This document shows, piece by piece, positions 16,809-25,876 of a DNA stretch of 64,000 nt. The position numbers were made by a program, and so were the translations under genes. The notes under the pieces are model-generated. The model did no database searches and was not told where the DNA came from. It saw only the letters and a list, made by a program, of their open reading frames with translations. Source of the DNA: DATAOG01 sp963757395 (GTDB lineage: Bacteria; Pseudomonadota; Alphaproteobacteria; Geminicoccales; Geminicoccaceae); contig CAVWRK010000012.1 of the NCBI GenBank assembly GCA_963757395.1, forward strand, positions 1-64,000, read 5' to 3'. Numbering within the stretch: the first letter of the stretch is position 1; every line of letters begins with the position of its first letter.

Positions 16809-17205
16809 CGCACCAGCCAGCATGAGTTGAGCGCCACAGTCAGGGTGTGCGGCTTGGTGCAGACGCGTTCCACGCAGTGGTCGAAGGCCGCCAGCCGGGG
16901 CGCTGCTGCTCGGGCCGAGCGATCGGCCTCGTGACCAGGTTCGCGGCAAGCTTTGACGACGGTCGGTTCCAGACGCAGGTTGAGCACACCGTCGAGGCGA
17001 TGCGGGCGCAGCGGTGTCCGGCATCGCGCTCCGCTATGAAGACCAGATCGATCACAACCAGCCGGTGGTGCCGAGGCTGCCCGGCAAGCTCACGGTCCGG
17101 CGCCAGGACTGTGCGCGGCTCGCCGCCCGAGCGGAGGGGGCTACCTGCTCTGGTTTTGGAGCGGGTGGTTGGGGGATGAAGGGCGTCGCCAGGTGCTGCG
17201 TTCGG
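16809..17205. other. unassigned debris
   Basis: About 400 bp with short frames on both strands. A segment reading GIALRYEDQIDHNQPVV may be a transposon fragment but was not recognised with confidence. Confidence 0.3.
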
Positions 17206-17509
17206 GCGAGGTCCAGAGCGGCTGACCCTGATCCGGGTGTTCGAGGCCTTCCGCGCGCTCGGGTACGAGGGCGGGTACGACGCGCTGCGCCGCTACGCCG
17301 ATGAGCCGGCGCCGAGGGACGAAGACTTCGACCGTCGCCTATATCCCGCTGACGTTTGCGCCAGGGGTGAGGCCTACCAGTTCGACTGAAAGCACGAGGT
17401 CGTGCTGATCAACGGCACGACGGTGATCGTCAAGGTCGCCCACGTCCGGCTCTGCCCCTCGCGCATGCTGTTCGTGCGGGCTTACCTGCCCGCGGTCGAG
17501 GCCGCCTGA
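17206..17509 (+). pseudogene. IS21-family IstA fragment
   Basis: Reads LTLIRVFEAFRALGYEGGYD, then PADVCARGEAYQFD, an in-frame stop, and KHEVVLINGTTVIVKVAHV, RLCPSRMLFVRAYLP: the central portion of an IS21 IstA transposase with an internal deletion, a frame change and a stop. The IstB partner follows. Confidence 0.65.
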
Positions 17510-17521
17510 CAGGAGACGCTG

Positions 17522-17923
17522 ACGGGGCAAGACCCGTCTCGCCGTCGCCATCGCGCGGGCGTGCATCCGCAACGGCGCCCGCGGCCGCTTCTTCAACGCC
17601 GTCGACCTGGTCAACAAGCCCGAGGCCGAGGGCCGTGCCGGCCGCCAGGGCCGCATCGCCGACTACCTCTCACGGATGGACTTCATCAGCCCGGACGAGC
17701 TCGGCTACCTGCCGTTCGCTCAATCCGGCGGCCAGCTCCTGTTCCACCCGATCAGCCGCCTCTACGAGCAGACCTCCGTCATCGTCACCACCAACCTGGC
17801 GTTCGGCGAGTGGCCGAGTGTTCGGCGACGCCAAGATGACGACCGCGCGGCGCGATCGCCTCACCACCACGGTGACATCGTCGAGACCGGCAACCAAAGC
17901 TGGCGTTTCAAGAACCGGGCCTG
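17522..17923 (+). pseudogene. IS21-family IstB ATPase fragment
   Basis: Starts within the Walker A region (GKTRLAVAIARACIRNGARG) and continues FFNAVDLVNK, ADYLSRMDFI, DELGYLPFAQSGGQLLFH (Walker B), SVIVTTNLAFGEWPSV and GDIVETGNQSWRFKNR to a stop. The N-terminus is missing and two frame changes occur near 17820-17870. Confidence 0.75.
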
Positions 17924-18865
17924 AGCCGAGCCCCGCTCACGGCCGCCTCGCGGGCGAGTTCGCCGCGCAGCCTACGGCCCCGCGCCGATCACACCTGCAC
18001 AGCCACAACACCTCCGCGCACCCGCGGGGTCAATTTTCCGCGCCGATCCGGGTCAACTCTCAGCGCCGATTGACAGATAAAAGCACGCTGAACCGGCCGG
18101 CGGCGCAGGTTGGTCGCGAGGCGGCGACGCCTGGACCAGGACCAGGTCTTCGGCGCAGGCGGCCGTCGCCGCCGGCCCAGACCTTGGCGTGGGGCACGCC
18201 GACGACATCGGCGAGCGCGAGTCCGAGCCAGCCGGCCTGGGACCTCGGCCGGATCTGCCTGACCAACAAGGCTGCCGATCGGACGCTGCGCGGGAGAGCG
18301 CGGTCGGCGGGCATAAACTGGACTGTTTCGGCTGCGAGCCTGGCGGTGAACGCGCGGTCGCGACGGACACCATGATCGAGACCGTGAGGCCGAACGGCGA
18401 TCGCCCGGCAGACCTGGTTCGCCGATGTCCGCGCCCGTCCGCCCGAGAGCCGCGACGGCTCCAGGACCGGTCGGATCGCGCCGGACCAAGGCCAGCGAAT
18501 GCGGTCGATACCGAGCGAAAGAATTTTATTGCAATTTCAAGCGCATTTGAATATGTTTTTAGCTGAAAGATGAGGTTCGTGCCGACGGCAATGGCCTAGC
18601 CGATCGCTTGCTTGGTCGTCGGTCTGTCGCTCACGTAGGTGGGCCTTTTTGGGTTCGAGGCCTGGGTGCGGAATTGGTCATGCGGAAATCTCCAATGACT
18701 GTGATGTGAGTATCGGGTTCTGTCAATGGACGATGCCAAGGCTGCATCAACTTGACTCGCCGCTGTCAGATCGTTTGGACAGGGCCGGATCGCCTACCTT
18801 GCGCGGTAAGACTAACTAATCTCGTTCAAAGAGTCCCTTCAAGACGCTGACGGGAGAGATCACGA
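17924..18865. other. IS21 right-end debris and intergenic DNA before the second LuxR-type gene
   Basis: Around 18025-18075 the sequence GGTCAATTTTCCGCGCCGATCC and a second similar copy resemble IS21 terminal repeats. From 18.1 to 18.5 kb only unassignable frames are seen. From 18.52 kb the DNA turns AT-rich, consistent with the promoter region of the regulator at 18866. Confidence 0.35.
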
Positions 18866-19741
18866 ATGCCCCGTCTTTTGCATCAGAAGCCGCTTGCTCC
18901 GGTCGAACGGCGCGCTGCTAAGGATAAAACGGGGCTGCCAGCCGATGGGTCGTCCTCGGCCGTGCTAATCGACGGTCGCCCGCTCGTCCGTCGGAGACTT
19001 GTTCGCTGGCTGCAAGGAGGCTCGCAGAGTTTCCGGATCATTTCAGTCGCTGCGATCGACGAGCTAATCCGTGATGAATTACTGGCAGATAGTGTCAATT
19101 TGGTAATGCTGAGCATCGTCGGCGCTTCGGCCAAAAATCGTGATGTTCTTGAACATATCGATCATTTGATGTACAGTAATATTAATGCGCCGATCGTATT
19201 ATTATCGGATCGTGATGATCTTGATGATATTGTGGAAGCAATTCAACGTGGCGCTCGAGGTTATATCTTGACGGGCTTGGATCAAGACGAGGTCGCGGAG
19301 GCTTTACGCTTTGTCGCGGCCGGTGGAACGTTTGTGCCTGCAGTCGCCGTAGTTCGCTGGATGCTCGACCGAAAGGCCGAAACTTCGGATCATATCAAGA
19401 CGTCGGCCTTTGATAATCTGACGCCGCGCGAGGTTGATGTACTTAGATATCTAAGCGAAGGTAAACCGAATAAGATAATTGCCTATGAGCTGAACATTAG
19501 TGAGAGTACAGTGAAAACTTTTGTACGGCGAATTCTGGTTAAGCTCAGTGCCAACAATCGCACTGAGGTGGCCTATCTGGTGCGTACGCAAACGGAGTCA
19601 CTGGGAGAAGACCGATTTCGATTGGGAAATTTTGCGTCTCGTGACGCATCTATGTTGGCCGGATACCGTGATTTGAAAACCGTTCGAGCGAACGGTAAGC
19701 AAGAGAAGGGGCACACTCGGGGAGTTGTTGAGGGATGCTGA
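18866..19741 (+). CDS. second LuxR/NarL-type regulator with degenerate receiver domain
   Basis: 291 residues with GGGAGAG about eight bases before the ATG. The C-terminal LuxR helix-turn-helix (LTPREVDVLRYLSEGKPNK, YELNISESTVKTFVRRIL) is very close to that of the regulator at 16.1 kb, so they are paralogues. The receiver domain keeps one acidic residue (VLIDGRPLVRRRL) and the Thr/Ser-Lys side (APIVLLSDRDDLDDI, GARGYILTG), but the phospho-acceptor position in LVMLSIVGA is Ser. A 40-residue basic tail follows the DNA-binding domain. An orphan, phosphorylation-independent regulator of the nearby exported-peptide genes is plausible but unproven. Confidence 0.85.
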   Translation: MPRLLHQKPLAPVERRAAKDKTGLPADGSSSAVLIDGRPLVRRRLVRWLQGGSQSFRIISVAAIDELIRDELLADSVNLVMLSIVGASAKNRDVLEHIDHLMYSNINAPIVLLSDRDDLDDIVEAIQRGARGYILTGLDQDEVAEALRFVAAGGTFVPAVAVVRWMLDRKAETSDHIKTSAFDNLTPREVDVLRYLSEGKPNKIIAYELNISESTVKTFVRRILVKLSANNRTEVAYLVRTQTESLGEDRFRLGNFASRDASMLAGYRDLKTVRANGKQEKGHTRGVVEGC

Positions 19742-19959
19742 GGCGTTACGACAGAGAATGTGGAGAGCCCGAGTGTGAGAACGGGCTGTTCTGAGATCGT
19801 AATCGCCTGACAGCTCGAGGGCATCGTTGGCCCTGTGCATCACCCGTCAGCCTTACGCCGAGACGCTACCGACCAGACATCGTATGGGCGCCATCACCAG
19901 GGGCAGTGCTGGCGCGGTTCGGGTCTCCGCGTTCGAGACGGCGGACGTGATGTTAACAG

Positions 19960-20735
19960 CCCGTTGACGAAGTGGGGTTTGGCCGGACATCGGGCGGCAG
20001 GATGAGGATGACCAGCAGGCCGATATCTGGATCGACCAGCCACAGCAGCCGGGTGCCGCGGGTGGCCAGCTCGTTCGGGGTGCCGACGCCGAGCAGCTGG
20101 CGCATCACGAGACCGAGGTCGTAGCCGGCGGCATGGACGATGTGGAGCGCTTCTGGACATTCTCCCGGCCCCGCAGCCAGGCGCGGCGCAGACCGCCACG
20201 GGTCGAGGGTGAGCGCAAAGCTGCGCTCCACCCTCTCGGCCCGCAGCGCGAGCGCGGTTTTGCCAACCCCGGAACGCCGCCGCGCCCGATTGCCATAGAC
20301 GGCCCGCCTGGCGTCGAGATCGCCACGCCAGCGCTGGACCGCCTTGGGCTTGGGCTCGGCGATCCGGGTCTGCCAGGGGCCGCCGGCGTGGTCCTTGAGG
20401 ACGGCGCGGCTGTGATAAGCCCTGGTCGGCGATCAACTCGGCCGGGCACTTCGATCGTCGGCGCGCAGCCAGCCGCGTTCAGACCCCGGGCGGCCGCCTC
20501 CAGCGTGGTCTCGAGCGTGGTGGTGTCGCCGCGGTCGGCGGGCTGGACCTCGGCCGCGACGATCGCTTCGGTGTCAAGGTCGACGGCGTGCTCGGGCTTG
20601 TAGGCGATCCCGTGTGCGCACGTCCTGCAGGCGGGTGATTCTGGCCTCGGGATCGCTCGGGCTCGCCGCTCGGCATTGCTCAACCGTTTGCCCTTGGGCT
20701 CCCGGTCGAACTGTTTGAGCTCGGCCGCGGTCGGC
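19960..20735 (-). pseudogene. IS1182/IS5-type transposase C-terminal remnant
   Basis: Minus-strand protein pieces YKPEHAVDLDTEAIVAAEV, QPADRGDTTTLETTLEAA and later WLRGRENVQKR and HNLGLVMRQLLGVGTP match the C-terminal half of IS1182-like transposases. Several frameshifts separate them. The upstream end is fused directly to an IS1380-like remnant. Confidence 0.65.
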
Positions 20736-21649
20736 GTCGCCACCGCGCTCGCCGGGGCCATCCGGGTCAGCATGGCGGTCCTGGCGCCGATCTTGAACAG
20801 CTTCTCGCGCAGCGTCGTCAGCGACCAATGGTCGACCTCCTCCGGCAGCGGATGCCCTCGTGCTCCAGCAGCTCGTACAGCTCTGGCTTGGCGAACGCGG
20901 CATCGGCGCGAAAGTAGAGATCGACGCCCCGCTCGCGGTAGCGGGCGATCACCGGCTCTAGCACCAGGTGCCAGTCCTCAGCGCTGTGAACGCTCCCGGG
21001 CCGTAGCCGGCAGCGCTCCAGATCGCCGAACTGGTTGAACACGAACAGCGGGTAACAGGTGCAGCCGAAGTGACCGTTCCAGGCCGAACCCTCCTGCTCG
21101 CCGTGGGTCGGGCTTTTGGAGCTGTCCATGTCGAGGATGATGCTGCCGGGCGGCTTGTACTGATGCCCCCGATCGATCCAGGCGCCCGACAGATCTGTCA
21201 GGGCTTCCAGGTTGGCGTCCGTTGCCAGCCACTCGATCTCGAAGCGCCCCATCTGGCTGCTCGACGCGGCCGCACGACCGAGACCCTCACGGCCGACGCT
21301 CGCCCGCATGGCGGGGTCCCGGGCAAGCCGCTCCGCGTCGTTCACGTTCTTCGTAGCCGACGAGCCGACCGAACACCGACTGGCGGAACAGCCCACCCAG
21401 CTGGTGGCGCACGTTCTTGCCACGGCGGCCATCGAGGAGCTTCGTGATCGCGATCCCGACGAGCCCCAGGATGTCGTCCAGCTCAAGGTAGGCGAGCAGG
21501 CCGTCGTCGGAGGTGATCCTGGCACCGTGAAATTCGAGCTTGATACGGCGGTCGAAAGTGGGCCTCAGAGGCAGCTCCTTGGCTTCACCCGTCGCGTGCC
21601 GCACGATCACGCCCCATCGATCGCGCCAACTTGCTGAGAGCCTTGGCAA
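20736..21649 (-). pseudogene. IS1380-family transposase remnant
   Basis: Contains AASSSQMGRFEIEWLATDAN, the catalytic LDMDSSKSPTHGEQEGSAWN, HFGCTCYPLFVFNQFGDLER and YFRADAAFAKPELYELLE, diagnostic of IS1380 DDE transposases, with frameshifts near 21.3 and 20.85 kb. After the third catalytic segment the sequence jumps to the extreme C-terminal SLTTLREKLFKIGAR, indicating an internal deletion of roughly half the gene. Confidence 0.75.
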
Positions 21650-22083
21650 AATCGGGCGACAGCGTCACCAGACATTCGGCTTATCCGGGAAATCCGGGTC
21701 AAGGCCTGGGCAACCCCGATCGCCAAGCGAGGCGGCACCAAGCCAGGCATGCGAAGGCGGCCCCGGGCGGCGTCGATCGTCACGTCCACGGGATCAGCTC
21801 CCTCGAGGCCCATTCGTGCGGCGACGAAGCCCCCGAAGCCTCGGGACCTCCAAAAGGTGACCCGCCTTCGAAACTGGCCCCACCGTGGCGATCACCTCCC
21901 GTGACCGCCGCAGCGCGGATCATGACCCAACGAATTCACCATCTTCAGCCTATCAATATTCCCTGGCTTTTTCGAGGCTAATAATGACCAGACGGTGTCC
22001 AAGCTGACGCCACGAAGAATTCGGCGCGACCCGATGGCGCGGTTCATCAGTGGATCCTTGCTCTACCTTTCTGTGCCGGTGTA
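21650..22083. other. IS1380 flank and intergenic DNA
   Basis: About 430 bp. The part next to the transposase remnant is probably its left end (upstream on the minus strand). The last 130 bp before the beta-barrel stop are AT-rich with no gene. I saw no clear terminator for the beta-barrel gene. Confidence 0.35.
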
Positions 22084-24252
22084 CTAGAATCGGTAGGGCA
22101 GCGACGCACGCAACGCAAAGTCTGGAGCATCTTCGGTTATTCCGACACCGGCGGAGATATCGAGAAGAACGCGATTCGGCAATGCCGCGGCTACTCCAAA
22201 ATTTAGCATGCCGACGACTTGATCGGTACCGTGGATCGTTGCGCCATCGACCTGTACATCATCAGTGAAGGCTTCACTTATCCCGAATTTTAAGGAAGTG
22301 CCGGGTCCGGTTGACAGCACCGTGCCAAGACTGAGAAGGATCGAATCGCCTGGATCTATATCCAATCCCTGCTTTTTGGCCGGAAGATTGGCAAGATAAC
22401 CAATTTTACCGAAAAATACGAGCGGATCATAACTCTTGACCGCGGTCACAGCGCCCGAGATCGCGTTAAACCCGGTTCCAGTTGCCATGCCGTCCGCCCC
22501 GACCTCGAAGCTGTCCTGACCCGTATCGGTTTTCCACCGAACCTCGCCCAGAATATCTGGCCACCACGGGCCTTCCCGCAAGAACTGGTGCGATAGAGCG
22601 AGTTCGATGTCCCCGAGCCCGTTGCCGTCGCGTTGATCGTTCTGCTGGCCGGCGACGGAGGCCTCCTCCCACCTAAATTCGTAGGGAACGCGGACCTCTG
22701 CTTGCGAGTCCCACGGCAGGCCGACACGAAGGGTCGTTGCAAGCTCCAAGCTATCATGCTGTACTTGCTGAGCCATTGCGGTTTGTCCGTCTGCGCCCTC
22801 AATAAACAGAAGCCCGAAGGAACCACTATATTCGTACAGGATCTCGGGAGCAATCTCGACTCCCCAAGTGGGAAGGAGGAGACCGCCGGCCTCGACGAGG
22901 ACGCGATTGAGGGCTCGGAGTTCGGGATCCGTCGTATCGTCTTCTTTTTCGCTACTCGTATTGGCCGCTCCCGAGGGGGCTTCGGCGGATGACGTCGGCA
23001 GTTGGCCGCTCGGTGCCTCCTGGCCGGCCGTGATCGTGTCGAGCACATCCGGCCGCACTGGCTCGCGCTCGGATGCGCCGAGACCACGCTGCCCCGTCGG
23101 GCCCGCGCGGCTCGCGAACGTGGCCGGCAAATCCGATAGAGAATCCGCCGGATAGGAAATCGCCAGATCAGGACCGCCCGGCTCCACCCCGGGGCGCTCG
23201 CGATGCGAGTCCAAGATCGCACCGGGGACCAGAGTTTCGCTGTCCGCGGTCGGCCGGTTGACAATGCCGCCCCGGAAAGTAGGCCACGCCGATGGGCCCG
23301 GCTGTTCGTAAGCACCCTCGAAAGCACCCAACACGACAGTTCGGATACGATCGAGCAGATCTAGAAACTGATCGATGATCACCCCCGCTTGCGACAGAGC
23401 GGCAAACAGCTGATGGGGCCAAAGGCCGAGATCCGCAGCAATCGGGGGCGTGCCCGGCAACGCCATCGCAACTGGATTTCCCTCATTCGGTTCCCGCGCG
23501 ACCAGCGGTTCCCGCGCGACCAGCACTGGCGGTTCCGGTGCAGCCGCGGGCGCCTTTTCTGACCGCGCAGTCCGGACATCGATCACCACCCGCCCGCGGT
23601 CGCCATAGCTCGAGACGTCCGCGCTTGCCCCTTCCACCAGCTGAAGCTTGAGCCAACTCCGATCGCCATCCGAGCCAGCAGTCACTTTCTTTACCGACCG
23701 CGGAAGGTTGTGCTCTATGACCTTCGTATCGATGGCCGAGTTACGGTCGAATTGGATGGTCAAGTCCGACTTATTTTTGCTCACAGCAAAATGAATTGGG
23801 TCATGCCAATCGAGGACGATTCGGTAAAAGTCATCGTGTTGACCAACGCGGGTGGTCATCTCGGCAGGCGCGTTCTTACCATCATTGAAATCAATAGCTA
23901 CCGTTTTGCTGTCGACTTGCCAAGCGTTGGCAACGACATCTTGCTGTAGAAGAATTAGCAGTTGATTGTTGCTGGACATCGTGGCGATTTGGCTAATATA
24001 ATTTGACATGTCGGCAACCGCTGCGGCCATATCGGTGGACACCGGTCGACTAAAGCGCAGAATAATCTTGCCGAGTTCCTTGGTTTGAATAAACGTTATG
24101 CTGTCTCGCCATTCTAGAGAAATCCGTCCGTAGCCGGAGTGTTTTCCGACGCGCATGGTCTGATCTGCTGCATTCACGACCGCCGGTGTGATCGCCGACA
24201 GGAAGAGCATGGTAGAAGCGAAGCGAAGGAAGAACGTATTTGAGCGACGCAT
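22084..24252 (-). CDS. outer-membrane beta-barrel protein with two N-terminal repeat modules (FapF-like role proposed)
   Basis: 722 residues. GGAGG lies six bases before the ATG, and a signal peptide (ends near VVNAADQ) follows. Residues about 30-120 and 130-215 are two related modules (RVGKHSGYGRISLEWRDSI and RVGQHDDFYRIVLDWHDPI) resembling AMIN-like beta domains. Then comes a long Pro/Ala-rich, low-complexity linker. The C-terminal 290 residues are a predicted transmembrane beta-barrel of the MetA-degradation/transporter type ending in Phe (SLPYRF), the usual outer-membrane insertion signal. It follows an Asn-rich exported peptide by 95 bp on the same strand. An export pore for that peptide is the working idea. 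Confidence 0.8.
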   Translation of the reverse strand: MRRSNTFFLRFASTMLFLSAITPAVVNAADQTMRVGKHSGYGRISLEWRDSITFIQTKELGKIILRFSRPVSTDMAAAVADMSNYISQIATMSSNNQLLILLQQDVVANAWQVDSKTVAIDFNDGKNAPAEMTTRVGQHDDFYRIVLDWHDPIHFAVSKNKSDLTIQFDRNSAIDTKVIEHNLPRSVKKVTAGSDGDRSWLKLQLVEGASADVSSYGDRGRVVIDVRTARSEKAPAAAPEPPVLVAREPLVAREPNEGNPVAMALPGTPPIAADLGLWPHQLFAALSQAGVIIDQFLDLLDRIRTVVLGAFEGAYEQPGPSAWPTFRGGIVNRPTADSETLVPGAILDSHRERPGVEPGGPDLAISYPADSLSDLPATFASRAGPTGQRGLGASEREPVRPDVLDTITAGQEAPSGQLPTSSAEAPSGAANTSSEKEDDTTDPELRALNRVLVEAGGLLLPTWGVEIAPEILYEYSGSFGLLFIEGADGQTAMAQQVQHDSLELATTLRVGLPWDSQAEVRVPYEFRWEEASVAGQQNDQRDGNGLGDIELALSHQFLREGPWWPDILGEVRWKTDTGQDSFEVGADGMATGTGFNAISGAVTAVKSYDPLVFFGKIGYLANLPAKKQGLDIDPGDSILLSLGTVLSTGPGTSLKFGISEAFTDDVQVDGATIHGTDQVVGMLNFGVAAALPNRVLLDISAGVGITEDAPDFALRASLPYRF

Positions 24253-24347
24253 CGATTTCCTCCCAGTTTCTTTCCTGGTCGTCTCGTTCGTAATGTTTGA
24301 ACATCACGGGCGAGCAAGAAGTTTCTTTTTTCGCTAGAGAACGGTAG

Positions 24348-24743
24348 TCAGGGATTTCTGGATGGCAATAATTCTTTGCTCCATGGTATCCAGGTAGGAA
24401 TTCGCACATTTTCCGACCCATTCGTAGCCAACTGCCCTAAGAGCGTGCCGAGTGCCGATAGCGGTACGGTGATGATCGTATCGGAATTGCTTATTTGAAT
24501 ATTATTGTTGATCAACACATTTGAAACGGAGTTGGCCAGCGCGCTGCCGGGTCCGATGTTCATGGCGACGGCGTTATTCACGACGTCGACGTTGATTACG
24601 GATAGAACTAGATAGGTGTCGAGAAAGCCCGCAGCCGTCTGACGGAGCTCGCCGTCCGAAAGTGCCCGAGGTTGCGCCGATGCGGCCGTTCCCGACAGCA
24701 TGAGGGCTCCAAAAAGGGCGCTCAGAAACCAGAGCGTAGGCAT
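24348..24743 (-). CDS. Asn-rich small exported protein with LSDGELRQTAAG motif
   Basis: 131 residues from the ATG at 24741-24743, which has GGAGGAG five to six bases upstream. The signal peptide (MPTLWFLSALFGALMLSG, ending ASAQ) is followed by ALSDGELRQTAAG, aligning with the motif in the two small proteins at 7.8-8.5 kb. The mature region is rich in Asn, Val, Ile and Ser (VINVDVVNNAVAMNIGPGS, VSNVLINNNIQISNSD), a composition typical of functional-amyloid subunits. It is the gene before the beta-barrel. Subunit or secreted-peptide function is inferred. Confidence 0.75.
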   Translation of the reverse strand: MPTLWFLSALFGALMLSGTAASAQPRALSDGELRQTAAGFLDTYLVLSVINVDVVNNAVAMNIGPGSALANSVSNVLINNNIQISNSDTIITVPLSALGTLLGQLATNGSENVRIPTWIPWSKELLPSRNP

Positions 24744-24889
24744 GTTCGCTCCTCCATCCGGGGACACTGCGTTGCGTCGATTTATAGAATTTTGTCGCAG
24801 CGGTAAAGTCGCCGAACGTGACTACACCGAACGGGGTAGACTAGGTCTCCGCCGGGCTCAGATGGCTTGACTCGGATCGTCACCGGCGG

Positions 24890-25290
24890 AAGGGCGCCAT
24901 GGCTGACGGGGGGCTTGGACGTGGCTGCGCAAGATCCGGCGCGCCATGGTCGTGCCAGGCCGCAAGCCTCTCAGTGACCGGGTCGAGGCCGATGAGACGC
25001 TGGCCCACAGCGCCGCGGCCAGGCAAGCCCGGCCGCGGCGCTGTGGGCAAGACCGTGGTCGCCGGCGCGGTCGAGAGCCGGCGCGGGCGGGCGCATCTCC
25101 GGCTCGGCCGCCTGCGGCTGCAGGTAGTCCGCGACGCCTCGGCCAGCAACCTGGTCGGCTTTCTCGGCCAGAACGTCTCAAGCCCGCCCAGGTCGCCGCC
25201 GACGGCTGGTCGGGCTATCGCGGGCTCGAGGCCTGCGGCCTGGCGCTGATGATCCAGCTGGCGGCCGAGATCGCGCGACTGGCCCGCCGT
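24890..25290 (+). pseudogene. IS1595-type transposase remnant
   Basis: Shifting frames give WLRKIRRAMVVPGRKPLS, RVEADET, RPGKPGRGAVGKTVVAGAVE, RLGRLRLQVVRDASASNLVG and VAADGWSGYRGLEA, the central part of an IS1595-family transposase distinct from the intact one at 11.7 kb. N- and C-termini are missing. Confidence 0.65.
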
Positions 25291-25450
25291 GGTCGCAGCT
25301 CTTGGCCATCCTCGAGCGCCTGAAGGTGGTCCGTTTACACCGCCGAGGGCGAGACCATTGTTCGGGCTGGCCGGATCAGCCCCGAGCTCGCGTCGGTCCT
25401 GAAAAAGCTCGACATCTCAAAGCCCAAACCGATCCTCTCAGTCGGCTGAT
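25291..25450 (+). pseudogene. transposase C-terminal tail (IS1634-like, tentative)
   Basis: The frame VYTAEGETIVRAGRISPELA, SVLKKLDISKPKPILSVG, stop, reads like the end of an IS1634/IS4-type transposase. The rest of the gene is absent. The family assignment is tentative. Confidence 0.4.
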
Positions 25451-25876
25451 GCCACCCGCGGCCCCGTCGGTGGCAGGCACACGCCTCTCGCCAGTCCCCA
25501 CAACACCCCGAAGGCACCTCCGTCTCGGAGCCGAAAGCTGTTCATCGAGGCCCACCCCGGGATCGTCGGGCGTTCGACGCTCACGTGCTCGCTCGGCAGG
25601 ACGCGGCGGCCTTTGGGCCGGTCGAGCAGCGTCGCCAGAGACCCGCCCGCGGCGTCCCCTTCGAGCGCCGGTCGAGGCCCGAGAGGTTCGCCAATGCCGC
25701 GGGCAATGTTGCGATCGGTCTGGGGATCTGGCGGCGACCAGGCCGACCTGGATGGAAGCCCCCGGCCGCTCGGACCGGGGCCGCGGCGGGCATTCTTCGT
25801 GGGGCTCGTGCTGGAGCACGATCTGGCTGACCCGCAGCCCAATCCCGCCGGCGCCTTGAGCAGCTCTGTTCGCCTA
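25451..25876. other. unassigned IS debris up to the second IS630 copy
   Basis: Overlapping frames on both strands, none with a recognisable protein. Ends at the TA dinucleotide (25875-25876) that flanks the IS630 copy. Confidence 0.3.
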
